A DNA stretch of 64,000 nucleotides from Colwellia echini (GCF_002843355.2 NZ_PJAI02000009.1:106865-170864), one strand, 5' to 3'; shown: positions 8,154-17,254, numbered from the stretch's first letter. Notes: generated by a model not told the origin, from the letters alone. Numbers and translations are program-made.

Positions 8154-11100
8154 ATGATCAGTAAAACTTTTATTAATCGACCTAAGTTTGCTTTTGTTAT
8201 ATCTATTGTTATAACTATGGCAGGTTTAATTGCGCTAAACGTATTACCGGTGAATATGTACCCGGAAATTACCCCACCTCAAGTTCAAATCTCAACAGTT
8301 TACCCTGGAGCGAGTGCTCAAATTGTAGAAGAGTCGGTGATCAGGCCCATTGAAGAGCAAGTCAATGGGGTTGAAGATATGATGTATATAGAATCTTCAG
8401 CATCAAACAATGGCAGCGCTATCATCACGGTTTACTTTAAAGTGGGTACTGATGGTGATATTGCCCAAGTCAATGTGCAAAACAGAGTTGCATTAGCAAC
8501 CAGTTCATTACCGTCTGAAGTAACACGACAAGGTGTTAATGTTAAGAAAAAATCGAGTTCAATGTTATTAGGTATCAACCTCTTTTCAGAACAAGAAAGC
8601 ATTAATCAACTGTTTTTAAGTAACTATGCAACTAACTATTTAACAGAGCCATTAGGACGAATTAAAGGGGTTGCCTCAGCCGAAGTCATGGGGGAAATGA
8701 CCTACAGTATGCGTGCTTGGATGAACCCAGAGCGTATGGCTTCGCTTGGCATCACGGTAACTGAAGTACAACAAGCCCTACAAGAGCAGAATATGATTGT
8801 CGCTGCCGGTAAATTAGGGGCTAGCCCAACATTACCTAACCAACAGTTTGAGTATTCTATTCAAGCAAGAGGGCGCTTACAAACACCTGATGAGTTTGGT
8901 AAAACTATTATTAGGGCTCAACGTAATGGCAACTTTATTCGGTTAAGTGATATTGCACGTTTAGAATTAGGTGCTGAAGATTATTCGACTCAAGCAAGAC
9001 TGAACGGTAAAGAAACAGCCTTCCTGGTAATTTATCAATTGCCTGACGCTAACGCGACAGAAGTTGCTACGTTAGTTAAAGCTGAAATGCTAAAGCTTGC
9101 TGAGCGCTTTCCTGATGGTTTAGAGTACGCTATTCCATACGATACCACTGAGTTTATTAACCGCTCTATTGAAGAAGTGATGGTGACTTTATTCCAAGCG
9201 ATTGTGTTAGTAATCTTAGTTGTATTTTTATTCTTACAAAACTGGCGCGCGACCATCATCCCTACATTAGCTATCCCAGTATCACTTGTTGGTACATTTG
9301 CTTTTATGATTTTGATGGGCTATTCAATTAATACCATTACTTTATTTGGCCTAGTTCTCGCCATCGGTATTGTGGTTGATGACGCTATAATTGTTATTGA
9401 AAATGTAGAACGTATTTTAAAAGAAGAACAGTTACCAATTAAAGAAGCAGTAACTAAAGCAATGGAGCAAGTATCAGGTCCTATTATTGCTACTACCTTG
9501 GTATTACTTGCGGTATTTGTTCCTGTTGCTTTTATGCCTGGTATAACTGGGGAGTTGTATAAACAATTCTCTGTTACTATTTCTTTTGCAGTAATTATCT
9601 CTTCAATCAATGCACTAACCCTAAGTCCTGCACTATGTACGGTATTGTTAAGTGCAGATAAAATGAAACCAATTAAGTGGTTACTTCCATTTGAACGTCT
9701 CATTATTACTGTGACAGGTAAGTACAGTAATACGGTTGGCTTTTTACTTAAACGTTTAGCCAGAGTAGGACTTTTTATTGGCTTAATTTTCATCAGTGCC
9801 GGTTGGTTAACATCAGTAGTTCCAACAGGTTTTTTACCTGCTGAAGATCAAGGTTACTTGTTTGTTGATATTCAATTACCAGATGCCGCATCTAGTAATC
9901 GTACTCAAGCGGTTGTCGATAAAATAACGCCTGTTATTTTAAATGATGCTGCCGTAGATGACGTGATTACCGTTGCAGGCTATTCATTATTAGGTGGTGC
10001 GGGTTCAAATAATGCACTGGCTATTATCATTCTTAAAGATTGGGAAGAACGTACTGCACCAGAGCTTGGTTTAAAGCAGGTAATTCCAAGGTTAATGGGG
10101 CAATTATGGACAATGCCTGATGCCCAAATTATGGTGTTTAATCCGCCACCTATTCCAGGTTTAGGTAATAGCTCAGGTTTTGATTTTAAATTACAAGACA
10201 GTGAAGGGCGAGATCCTGCAGAATTAGCGCAAGTAATGAATGGTCTTATTTATGAAGCTAATCAACGACCTGAATTATCGCGTGTTTTTAGTACTTTTAG
10301 AGCCAATGTTCCGCAATATTTTTTAGATGTTGATCGTAATAAAGCTAAAGCACAAGGTGTTGCTTTGTCTGATATATTTCTTACATTACAAGCGCAATTG
10401 GGTTCATTATATATCAATGACTTTAGTCAATTCGGTCGTACTTATAGAGTAACTATTCAAGCGGAAAGTAAATATAGAGCCGATCCTACTGATTTACGTT
10501 TTTACTTTGTACGTAATAAAGATAATGAAATGGTGCCGTTAACAACCTTAGCAAGTGTTAAACCTATTCTTGGTGCAACAACGATTAGTCACTTTAACTT
10601 GTATCGTAGCGCAAGTATTACAGGACAAGCATCTCCTGGATATTCTTCAGGGCAATCTATACAAATAATGGAAGAGTTAGCGAGTAACCTGCCTAACGGT
10701 TATATATACGAGTGGTCAGGGCAGTCTAAACAGGAATTAGAAGCGGGTAACTTAGCACCAATATTATTTGGCTTAGCTATTATCTTTGTTTATTTATTCC
10801 TTGTTGCTCAATATGAAAGTTGGACTATTCCTTTTTCTGTAATAGCTGCTGTACCACTAGCACTGTTTGGCGCTATGCTGGCTTTGTATACCATAGGTAT
10901 GGCAAATAATATTTATGCGCAAGTAGGCTTGGTTTTGTTAATAGGGCTTTCGACAAAAACTGCTATTTTAATCGTTGAATTTGCCATGGAACAAAGAGCT
11001 GCAGGTGAGACCATTATTAACTCTGCACTTAACGCTGCAAAAATGCGTTTTCGGGCGGTATTAATGACAGCCTTTTCGTTTATTCTTGGCGTTTTACCAC

Positions 11101-11267
11101 TTGTATTTGCCACGGGAGCAGGAGCTGGAAGCCGTGTTTCATTAGGTGTCACTGTGTTAGCAGGGATGATTGCGGCAACCTTATTTGGCACCTTGTTTGT
11201 CCCTTACTTTTACTTATTAGTGCAACGAATGCGTGAAAAGTTTAAAGGTGAATCTGATCTTAACTAA
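8154..11267 (+). CDS. RND multidrug efflux pump, HAE1 (AcrB/MexB) family
   Basis: Inner-membrane proton-driven exporter of hydrophobic drugs, bile-like molecules or solvents. I choose ATG 8154 because AAGGG precedes it and the protein then begins MISKTFINRPKFAFVIS, matching AcrB-type N-termini; the length becomes 1037 residues, standard for HAE1. The proton-relay motif GIVVDDAIIVIENVER is intact in TM4, and the FMPGITGELYKQF and GLSTKTAILIVEFA regions are present. Two large periplasmic loops and about 12 TM segments can be seen. It is translationally close to the adaptor gene. A repeat element overlaps its stop codon. No local regulator gene is present. Confidence 0.96.
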   Translation: MISKTFINRPKFAFVISIVITMAGLIALNVLPVNMYPEITPPQVQISTVYPGASAQIVEESVIRPIEEQVNGVEDMMYIESSASNNGSAIITVYFKVGTDGDIAQVNVQNRVALATSSLPSEVTRQGVNVKKKSSSMLLGINLFSEQESINQLFLSNYATNYLTEPLGRIKGVASAEVMGEMTYSMRAWMNPERMASLGITVTEVQQALQEQNMIVAAGKLGASPTLPNQQFEYSIQARGRLQTPDEFGKTIIRAQRNGNFIRLSDIARLELGAEDYSTQARLNGKETAFLVIYQLPDANATEVATLVKAEMLKLAERFPDGLEYAIPYDTTEFINRSIEEVMVTLFQAIVLVILVVFLFLQNWRATIIPTLAIPVSLVGTFAFMILMGYSINTITLFGLVLAIGIVVDDAIIVIENVERILKEEQLPIKEAVTKAMEQVSGPIIATTLVLLAVFVPVAFMPGITGELYKQFSVTISFAVIISSINALTLSPALCTVLLSADKMKPIKWLLPFERLIITVTGKYSNTVGFLLKRLARVGLFIGLIFISAGWLTSVVPTGFLPAEDQGYLFVDIQLPDAASSNRTQAVVDKITPVILNDAAVDDVITVAGYSLLGGAGSNNALAIIILKDWEERTAPELGLKQVIPRLMGQLWTMPDAQIMVFNPPPIPGLGNSSGFDFKLQDSEGRDPAELAQVMNGLIYEANQRPELSRVFSTFRANVPQYFLDVDRNKAKAQGVALSDIFLTLQAQLGSLYINDFSQFGRTYRVTIQAESKYRADPTDLRFYFVRNKDNEMVPLTTLASVKPILGATTISHFNLYRSASITGQASPGYSSGQSIQIMEELASNLPNGYIYEWSGQSKQELEAGNLAPILFGLAIIFVYLFLVAQYESWTIPFSVIAAVPLALFGAMLALYTIGMANNIYAQVGLVLLIGLSTKTAILIVEFAMEQRAAGETIINSALNAAKMRFRAVLMTAFSFILGVLPLVFATGAGAGSRVSLGVTVLAGMIAATLFGTLFVPYFYLLVQRMREKFKGESDLN

Positions 11268-11414
11268 CCTGAGAACAGGATGATTAAATTGTAAAGTATA
11301 ACAATATAACTGTTTGTACTCACGAATCTACAATAGTTTTAGTTATTATCCTTCAAGGCGGGAAAACGAATAATTAAGGCTGTTGTAGCACTTTGCTTAT
11401 CCAGAACTCAGGTT
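11266..11414. repeat. MITE-like repeat, copy A (149 bases)
   Basis: The sequence begins AACCTGAGAACAGGA and ends with a near inverse of it (TCCAGAACTCAGGTT). A second copy lies at 23519-23716, with long shared blocks such as AATTGTAAAGTATAACAATA, CTGTTTGTACT and GTAGCACTTTGCTTATCC. Copy A lacks about 48 internal bases present in copy B. Its left terminal repeat starts inside the TAA stop codon of the RND pump gene, so the pump mRNA ends within the element. Confidence 0.8.
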
Positions 11415-11450
11415 AATTAGAGAGTTAACTTCAACAAAAGCGCAAACCCA

Positions 11451-11484
11451 AAAAAAGGGCACATAAAATTATGTGCCCTTTTTA
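11451..11484. terminator. Strong bidirectional terminator
   Basis: AAAAAGGGCACAT and ATGTGCCCTTTTT form a GC-rich hairpin with a short AAAATT loop, with A-run left and T-run right. It can end transcripts from the RND operon on the plus strand and from the DUF2986 gene on the minus strand. Confidence 0.9.
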
Positions 11485-11498
11485 TTATATTTTTCGCG

Positions 11499-11651
11499 TT
11501 ACTCTGACGCTTGCAGATTTTCTTCTTCTGCTGCAAGTCTAGCTCGCTCTGCTTTCGATACATACTTAGGTTTATTACTAGTATGTAATTTTGCATTAGA
11601 TTTTTTTACTTTCTTTTTCAGAATATTGTTCATTTTCTTTTTTCTATTCAT
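11499..11651 (-). CDS. DUF2986 family small basic protein
   Basis: A 50-residue reading frame on the minus strand. It starts at an ATG preceded by AGAG, opens with MNRKKKMNNILKKK and carries KPKYVSKAERARLAAEEE in its second half. This combination of a Lys-rich N-terminus and a YVSKAERA motif is the pattern of DUF2986 proteins of Alteromonadales and Vibrionales. It lies 15 bases downstream of a small membrane-protein gene and ends before the terminator at 11451-11484. Function unknown; the composition suggests nucleic-acid or ribosome contact, but that is speculation. Confidence 0.8.
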   Translation of the reverse strand: MNRKKKMNNILKKKVKKSNAKLHTSNKPKYVSKAERARLAAEEENLQASE

Positions 11652-11666
11652 TTTAATATCTCTACG

Positions 11667-12095
11667 CTAAAAAATAATAACAATAAGCATTAATGGCAAA
11701 TACGGGTAAATAACCGTTGGCTTTAACGCATTAGCAATATACTCAGCAATAAGCGCTGTAACACCTGAACGGTTAGCATGCCATTGTGTATAAAATAAGT
11801 AAGGAATAGTGTCAGTATCAGTAGTTAATAACGCTAATTTCTCTTCTACGGCAATTATCGCACTTTCAGTGCGTTGCTGAAAGGTTTTCCAAATACCTTC
11901 TTGTAACCACAGAGTGGCTAAAAGTAGCAGACCAACAAAGGTTGATATTGAATAAATAACTGAAACTAAGCATATTAATATAGCTACAATCTTGATTATT
12001 AAAGCATATTTTTCATAATCTTCATGACTATTATGTAAAGTTTGCCATTGCGCTAGAAGTTTCTGGCTGATTAATTGATTTGAATCTGTTGTCAT
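11667..12095 (-). CDS. Hypothetical membrane protein
   Basis: I do not recognise a family. The 142-residue protein has a polar N-terminus of about 30 residues, two adjacent hydrophobic segments (YALIIKIVAILICLVSVIYS and FVGLLLLATLWL), a soluble segment of about 55 residues and a C-terminal hydrophobic tail (LPLMLIVIIF). A TTG start at 12122 would add nine residues; neither start has a clear ribosome binding site. The next gene downstream on the same strand is the DUF2986 gene, so they may be co-transcribed. It is divergent from dbpA. Confidence 0.55.
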   Translation of the reverse strand: MTTDSNQLISQKLLAQWQTLHNSHEDYEKYALIIKIVAILICLVSVIYSISTFVGLLLLATLWLQEGIWKTFQQRTESAIIAVEEKLALLTTDTDTIPYLFYTQWHANRSGVTALIAEYIANALKPTVIYPYLPLMLIVIIF

Positions 12096-12129
12096 AGGTT
12101 TGAAGTTACTGGGGTTGTACAAAAATTAC

Positions 12130-12138
12130 TGGTATTAT
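12130..12138 (+). promoter_or_regulatory. Probable dbpA promoter (extended -10)
   Basis: TGGTATTAT at 12130-12138 followed by GCGCGC is an extended -10 element with a GC-rich discriminator. There is no good -35 at 17 bases. A transcript from here would have a leader of about 150 bases before the dbpA start. Confidence 0.4.
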
Positions 12139-12232
12139 GCGCGCAATATCTTTTTCATGAAAGTTTCTTCTTTGTTGATTAGGCTACTTTATGTTTGCAT
12201 GGTAAGCAAAACTGAAGTTTTTATGATTTTTA

Positions 12233-12264
12233 GCTTAATAATACCATTAACAAATGGCTTAAGC
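12233..12264 (+). promoter_or_regulatory. Hairpin in the dbpA leader
   Basis: GCTTAA at 12233-12238 pairs with TTAAGC at 12259-12264 and encloses an inner CCATT/AATGG stem with an AACA loop. It ends about 20 bases before the AGAGG ribosome binding site. A weaker TTTGC/GCAAA hairpin lies just upstream. A role in translation control is possible but unproven. Confidence 0.4.
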
Positions 12265-12298
12265 ACTTTAGCAAATAATATAACCAGAGGCGTTTATT

Positions 12299-13705
12299 TT
12301 GAGTACACAATCAACTACATCATCAAAAGCTTTTTCATCACTTGGCTTAAAACAGGATTTAGTTAAAAATTTAGCGTCGCTTGGCTATAATGAAATGACC
12401 CCAATTCAAGCGCAAACATTACCTGAAATGCTTGCTGGTAAAGATGTTATTGGTGAAGGTAAAACGGGATCAGGAAAAACTGCGGCTTTTGGTTTAGCAT
12501 TATTAAATAAACTTGAAGTGAAACGTTTTCGTATTCAATCACTTGTTATTTGTCCAACTCGTGAACTAGCAGATCAAGTTGCCAAAGAGCTTAGACGACT
12601 TGCGCGCTCTGTTCATAACATAAAAATTCTTACATTATGTGGTGGCACACCATTTGGCCCGCAAATAGGCTCCTTAGAGCATGGCGCTCATGTCATTGTT
12701 GGTACGCCAGGTCGTCTTGAAGAGCATGTAATTAAAGGCACGCTACAGTTAGATGATGTTGATTTGTTAGTGCTAGATGAAGCTGATCGCATGTTAGAAA
12801 TGGGCTTTCAAGCTGCACTTGATAACATTGTTGGCCGTACGCCGCTTGATCGTCAAACTTTATTGTTTAGTGCAACATTCCCCGATCAAATTAAATCTAT
12901 CAGTGAAAGTATCATGACAGATCCTGTGATGGTTAAAGTTGCTTCAAGTGAAAATAAATCAACGATTAGCCAAAAGTTCTTTAAAGTAGGTAATGATGAT
13001 GATCGCATTGATGCACTGCGTTTATTATTACTAGACACGCAAGTTGAATCGACAGTTATCTTTTGTAATACCAAAAAAGAAACCCAACAAGTGGCTGAAG
13101 CCCTACACTTTGACGGCTTTAGTGTATTAGCTTTACATGGTGATTTAGAGCAGCGCGATAGAGATCAAACCTTATTACAATTTGCTAATAAAAGCGCTTC
13201 AATTTTGGTAGCTACCGATGTGGCTGCGCGTGGTTTAGATATTGATAGTTTAGACTTAGTTATTAATTACCATATAGCCCGTGACAGTGAAGTGCACGTG
13301 CACAGAATTGGCCGCACGGGGCGCGCAGGCAGCACTGGATTAGCGTATTCACTTTACAGTGATAAAGAAAGTTATAAAGTGGGCTTGCTTGAAGATTATT
13401 TAGAAGCGGTTATTTCACCAGCTGATTTACCGTCAACTGCCGTGTTAACTAACAAACGCCCGCAAGCTGTAATGGCTACCATTCAAATTGATGGCGGTAA
13501 AAAGCAAAAGGTACGTCCTGGTGATATTCTGGGCGCACTTACTGGTGATAACGGAATTCAAGGATCACAAGTAGGTAAAATATTAGTGCTTGATAATAAA
13601 GCTTATGTGGCGGTAACTAAACCTGCTTTAAACCTTGCTTTGAAAAAAATAGCCAAAGGTAAAATGAAGGGACGTACTTTTAACGCACGTCATTTAACTA
13701 ATTAG
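12299..13705 (+). CDS. dbpA: DEAD-box RNA helicase DbpA (23S rRNA specific)
   Basis: DbpA remodels hairpin 92 of 23S rRNA during large-subunit assembly. Seen in order: Q-motif region (YNEMTPIQAQTLP), Walker A GKTGSGKTAAF, PTRELADQ, GTPGR, DEAD box LDEADRMLEMGF, SAT, and in domain 2 LHGDLEQRDRDQTLLQFAN, ATDVAARGLDID and HRIGRTGRAG. The C-terminal domain contains IDGGKKQKVRPGDILGALTG, the RNA-recognition domain specific to DbpA. At 468 residues the length fits. The start is TTG 12299, with AGAGG upstream; no ATG is available in a suitable place. Confidence 0.95.
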   Translation: MSTQSTTSSKAFSSLGLKQDLVKNLASLGYNEMTPIQAQTLPEMLAGKDVIGEGKTGSGKTAAFGLALLNKLEVKRFRIQSLVICPTRELADQVAKELRRLARSVHNIKILTLCGGTPFGPQIGSLEHGAHVIVGTPGRLEEHVIKGTLQLDDVDLLVLDEADRMLEMGFQAALDNIVGRTPLDRQTLLFSATFPDQIKSISESIMTDPVMVKVASSENKSTISQKFFKVGNDDDRIDALRLLLLDTQVESTVIFCNTKKETQQVAEALHFDGFSVLALHGDLEQRDRDQTLLQFANKSASILVATDVAARGLDIDSLDLVINYHIARDSEVHVHRIGRTGRAGSTGLAYSLYSDKESYKVGLLEDYLEAVISPADLPSTAVLTNKRPQAVMATIQIDGGKKQKVRPGDILGALTGDNGIQGSQVGKILVLDNKAYVAVTKPALNLALKKIAKGKMKGRTFNARHLTN

Positions 13706-13818
13706 ATATTACTTTGTATTTATAACTGTTTATTTAAAATACTGTTTCATAAAACCGATGAGTGGATTCTCTCCCTGTTCACTCTTATCTAAACTAAATT
13801 GGTTTATTTAATGTTTTA

Positions 13819-13856
13819 GCCATTTGTAGATGATTGATTTATTATTTCAATTGGTG
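13819..13856. repeat. Solo right end of the 6638-6797 repeat family
   Basis: The sequence from GCCATTTGTAGATGATTG to TCAATTGGT matches the right terminus of the element at 6638-6797 with only three or so differences over about 38 bases. The rest of the element is absent. It lies between dbpA and the YggN-like gene, just upstream of the latter's ribosome binding site. Confidence 0.6.
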
Positions 13857-13876
13857 AATTTTCTAAGGAAAGCGTA

Positions 13877-14770
13877 ATGGGCTTTTTTGTCAAAAGTATG
13901 CTGACAAGTGCTTTATCGATTGCTCTGATATCAACCAACGCATCTGCCAACCAGTCCTGTGATGTTGAGTTGTCAGCGGCTGTTCGTATTGATTCTACAA
14001 ACACGATTTTTAGCCAAGAAGCGGATAAGAGAGATGACAAAGCTCATATCTTGTATCAAATAAACAATGGCACAAAATTGGTGGTTGAAGGGAAAACGAT
14101 TAGTTTAAGCAAAACTCAACAAGCGATTGTAAGCCAATATGATAAAGATATTCGATTACTGGTACCGCAAGTTAAAAAAGTCGCTATCGATGGTATTGAT
14201 TCTGCTATAGAAGGGATCAATGCAGCGTTTAATGGTTTATTAGGTAGTGGTAATCAATTAGTAAAAGATCTAACTAAAGAGTTAACATTAATTCGCTCAC
14301 AAGTTGATACCAACCTTTCTATTGAAAAAGGTATTAACATTGGCACCGACGGTATTGAAGGCGAGGATATCTTAGGTAAAGATTTCGAACAACGCATTAA
14401 AACCGCAGTGCAAAATGCGGTGGTAAATTCTATGGGCAGCATTTTAATGGCGATAGGCCAACAAATGATGTTCGACAATGGTAAAGGTGGAACCTTTGAT
14501 ACCCGAGTAAAAAAATTCACTGATAATATCGAGCAAGAAATAGAAAAAAGAACGGCAACCATAGAAAATGAATCGAATTTACTTTGTCCCAAAATAATTA
14601 ACATTGATAGCCTAGAGTGGCAATTAAAAACCAATGTTAAAGCACTGGAAAATATTAATGTATTGACGGTGACTAAAAATGTAAACAGAGACCTAACAAA
14701 GTCGGTAACTGATGCAGTATCTAAAACTGTCGATCAAACTAGAAAACAAGTTACACAACAAGCGAATTAG
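13877..14770 (+). CDS. YggN/DUF2884 family periplasmic protein
   Basis: A 297-residue protein with a cleavable signal peptide (hydrophobic segment to about residue 25, ending ALISTNASA). The mature part is helical and acidic/amide-rich, with NNGTKLVVEGKTISLSKTQ followed by repeated amphipathic helices. This arrangement (a strand with a bound-residue-like turn, then SKTQQAIVSQYDKDIR) is characteristic of DUF2884/YggN proteins of gammaproteobacteria. The function is unknown; the location should be periplasmic. AAGG lies upstream of the ATG. It is followed 49 bases later by the DTW-domain gene. Confidence 0.75.
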   Translation: MGFFVKSMLTSALSIALISTNASANQSCDVELSAAVRIDSTNTIFSQEADKRDDKAHILYQINNGTKLVVEGKTISLSKTQQAIVSQYDKDIRLLVPQVKKVAIDGIDSAIEGINAAFNGLLGSGNQLVKDLTKELTLIRSQVDTNLSIEKGINIGTDGIEGEDILGKDFEQRIKTAVQNAVVNSMGSILMAIGQQMMFDNGKGGTFDTRVKKFTDNIEQEIEKRTATIENESNLLCPKIINIDSLEWQLKTNVKALENINVLTVTKNVNRDLTKSVTDAVSKTVDQTRKQVTQQAN

Positions 14771-14819
14771 TATCGTGTTAAGAAGTTAAACCAGCAAATC
14801 AGTAAGTAAGAGTCATTAA

Positions 14820-15653
14820 ATGCACGCGGTTCATAAACTCCACGAATATCGTAAAAGTATTAGTACCACAACCTATAAATCAAGAGGGCAGCGAGTAGTG
14901 CGTTGCCCGCTTTGTCAATTAGCGAAAGACTATTGTATTTGTGCAATATCGCCAAGTAATCAGCAAGTGCAAACAAGTGCGGGTTTCTTGTTATTAATGT
15001 ACGACACAGAGGTGTTAAAACCAAGCAATACAGGCAAACTTATTGCAGACTTAATTCCTGATACTTTTGCTTTTTTATGGTCAAGAACGGTAGGGAATTC
15101 TGAGCTGTTAGCGGTAATTAATGACGAACAATGGTTTCCATTAGTGGTTTTTCCACAAGAATATGCATCTGATACACGTCAAGTATTTACTAATAAAGTT
15201 GAGTGCCCAGAAGGTAAACGACCTTTATTTATTATGTTAGATGGTAGTTGGCGTGAAGCTAAAAAAATGTTTCGTAAAAGCCCCTATCTAGACCGATTTC
15301 CTATGGTGTCTTTCGATGCGAGTAAGGCAATACAAGCTATAACTGACTCAGTAACGAGTAACGCCATAGGTAGTGACTTAGTGAGCACGTCATCACAGCT
15401 TCATAATAAATTATCACCTGTTGGGCAAGACTCTCGCTACACGGTGAGAAAAACCGAGCTTGAACATCAATTTTCAACAGCTGAAGTTGCTGCCCGAGTA
15501 TTAGCCATGCATGGCGAAACAAATAACGCACAAATATTAGATTTATGGTTTGATGTATTTAATTATCAATATCAAAGAAGTGTTTGTCAGCGTAATAAAG
15601 GTAATGTAAAAGCGATGGAGAATTATCAGGATTTTATCGATCAAAACTTTTAA
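14820..15653 (+). CDS. DTW-domain tRNA-uridine aminocarboxypropyltransferase (TapT-like)
   Basis: DTW-domain enzymes transfer the aminocarboxypropyl group of S-adenosylmethionine to a tRNA uridine (acp3U). Seen here are an N-terminal Cys cluster (RCPLCQLAKDYCICAI, residues about 26-41), MYDTEVLKPSNTGKLI, a DTW-equivalent motif LDGSWREAKKMFRKSP and the C-terminal RKTELEHQFSTAEVAARVL. The DTW triplet reads D-G-S-W, as in some family members. At 277 residues it is longer than TapT because of a polar Ser/Thr-rich insertion around residues 165-200. Whether it modifies U47 or another position cannot be told from sequence. Confidence 0.8.
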   Translation: MHAVHKLHEYRKSISTTTYKSRGQRVVRCPLCQLAKDYCICAISPSNQQVQTSAGFLLLMYDTEVLKPSNTGKLIADLIPDTFAFLWSRTVGNSELLAVINDEQWFPLVVFPQEYASDTRQVFTNKVECPEGKRPLFIMLDGSWREAKKMFRKSPYLDRFPMVSFDASKAIQAITDSVTSNAIGSDLVSTSSQLHNKLSPVGQDSRYTVRKTELEHQFSTAEVAARVLAMHGETNNAQILDLWFDVFNYQYQRSVCQRNKGNVKAMENYQDFIDQNF

Positions 15654-15759
15654 GGTTGATAATATAATAAGAGAACTAGTATTAGCTATCAGTTACAAAT
15701 AATTCTTTGAATAATTTACCTAGTTTAGATCTCGACAAAGTAAATATAAAATAGACATT

Positions 15760-15799
15760 AAAAAGCCCGCTTAATTATTTACATTAAGCGGGCTTTTTT
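15760..15799. terminator. Bidirectional terminator between tapT-like gene and serA
   Basis: AAAAAGCCCGCTTAAT at 15760-15775 is matched by its reverse complement at 15783-15798. The 16-base-pair GC-rich stem has A-run and T-run flanks, fitting two converging genes. Confidence 0.95.
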
Positions 15800-15818
15800 A
15801 TAAATTGTAAACTTCAGT

Positions 15819-17072
15819 TTAGTGTAATATTCTTGCGCGAATAGTACCTTCAATACGTTTTAATGCTTTTAATGCTAACGTACTATCCTGAGAGTTTATG
15901 TCAATTACCACGTAACCAATTTTATCATCAGTTTGTAGGTATTGTGCGGCAACGTTAATATCGTGCTCAGCAAAAGCTTGGTTAATTTTAGTCAACACAC
16001 CTGGTTGGTTGTGGTGAATATGTAATAAACGGCTAGTGCCACCTTGTCCTGGCGTACCGTGTTCAGGTAATGATACTTCAGGGAAGTTTACTGCTGATAA
16101 GCTTGAGCCATTATCTGAATATTTAGCGAGTTTTGTTGCAACTTCTAAACCGATATTTGCTTGTGCTTCTTTAGTACTACCACCAATGTGTGGTGTTAAA
16201 ATTACATTATCGAAGCCACGTAATACCGAAGTAAATTCTTCGTCATTACTTTTTGGTTCAGTAGGGAATACATCAATTGCAGCACCCGCTATTTTCTTGC
16301 TTTCTAAAGCTTGTGCTAACGCAGGAATATCAACAACAGTACCACGAGAAGCATTGATGAAGATTGCACCATCTTTCATTGCGTCAAATTGTGCTTTGCC
16401 AATCATGTCTTGTGTATGTACAGTCTCTGGTACGTGCAAGCTAACAACGTCAGACTCACCAAGCAAGGCGTCTAAGGATGGTGCTTGGCTTGCATTACCT
16501 AAAGGAAGCTTAGTTTCTACATCATAAAAACGTACACGCATACCAAGAGTTTCAGCTAAAATACCAAGCTGCATACCAATGTGACCGTAACCAATAATAC
16601 CTAATACTTTACCACGAGCTTCTACCGAGCCAACAGCTGACTTAAACCATTCGCCGCGATGTGCTTTAGCACTTTTCTCTGGAATACCACGTAATAATAA
16701 TAACGCTTCGCCGATAACAAGCTCTGCTACAGAACGTGTATTAGAGAAAGGTGCGTTAAATACTGGGATACCACGCTTTTGTGCAGCTTGTAAGTCAACT
16801 TGGTTTGTACCAATACAGAAACAACCAATAGCAACTAATTTCTTCGCATGACTAAGTACTTCATCAGTTAACTGAGTACGTGAGCGAATACCAATAAAGT
16901 GAACACTGGCAATCTTTTTAATTAACTCTTCTTCAGATAATGAAGTTTTCAGTGATTCAATGTTTGAATAACCCTTTGACTTCAGCTCTTCCAAAGTACT
17001 TGGGTGTAAACCTTCAAGTAATAAAATCTTAATTTTGTCTTTTGCTAATGAGTTTTTGTTAGAAATGGTCAT
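15819..17072 (-). CDS. serA: D-3-phosphoglycerate dehydrogenase
   Basis: SerA oxidises 3-phosphoglycerate to 3-phosphohydroxypyruvate, the first committed step of serine synthesis. Seen motifs are KLVAIGCFCIGTNQVDL, the NAD-binding GIIGYGHIGMQLG, NASRGTVVDIPAL (catalytic Arg region), LTPHIGGSTKEAQ (catalytic His) and a C-terminal ACT domain starting near LLHIHHNQPGVL, the serine feedback site. I prefer ATG 17072 (417 residues), since a TTG at 17093 adds seven residues not seen in enterobacterial SerA. Neither has a strong ribosome binding site. rpiA lies upstream on the same strand, as in E. coli. Confidence 0.96.
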   Translation of the reverse strand: MTISNKNSLAKDKIKILLLEGLHPSTLEELKSKGYSNIESLKTSLSEEELIKKIASVHFIGIRSRTQLTDEVLSHAKKLVAIGCFCIGTNQVDLQAAQKRGIPVFNAPFSNTRSVAELVIGEALLLLRGIPEKSAKAHRGEWFKSAVGSVEARGKVLGIIGYGHIGMQLGILAETLGMRVRFYDVETKLPLGNASQAPSLDALLGESDVVSLHVPETVHTQDMIGKAQFDAMKDGAIFINASRGTVVDIPALAQALESKKIAGAAIDVFPTEPKSNDEEFTSVLRGFDNVILTPHIGGSTKEAQANIGLEVATKLAKYSDNGSSLSAVNFPEVSLPEHGTPGQGGTSRLLHIHHNQPGVLTKINQAFAEHDINVAAQYLQTDDKIGYVVIDINSQDSTLALKALKRIEGTIRARILH

Positions 17073-17254
17073 AAAATTGGTTTCACTTATCAAAATTAAA
17101 CGAGTAAAAATATTGTTGTTACTATACGTTTAGATGGCTAGATATCTAAATAGGTTTTTAATATATCATATAGTGTTTAAACACTAAAAGAATTATTATT
17201 GACCTATTAGCATAAAAATTTCTGGTTATTGTTAACAATAGTAAAAAAATGCTA

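Noticed and set aside
9320..9793. 157-residue minus-strand frame inside the RND pump
   Set aside because: Antisense to the TM4-TM6 region of an intact pump; no start signal or family resemblance.
11473..11670. Plus-strand open frame of 65 residues
   Set aside because: It is antisense to the DUF2986 gene, begins in the terminator and has Phe-rich composition typical of the complement of Lys-rich sequence.
12100..12366. 88-residue plus-strand frame overlapping the dbpA start
   Set aside because: Overlaps the dbpA ribosome binding site and first 23 codons in another frame and looks like translated leader sequence.
16036..16527. 163-residue plus-strand frame inside serA
   Set aside because: Shadow of serA, whose conserved motifs run uninterrupted on the other strand.
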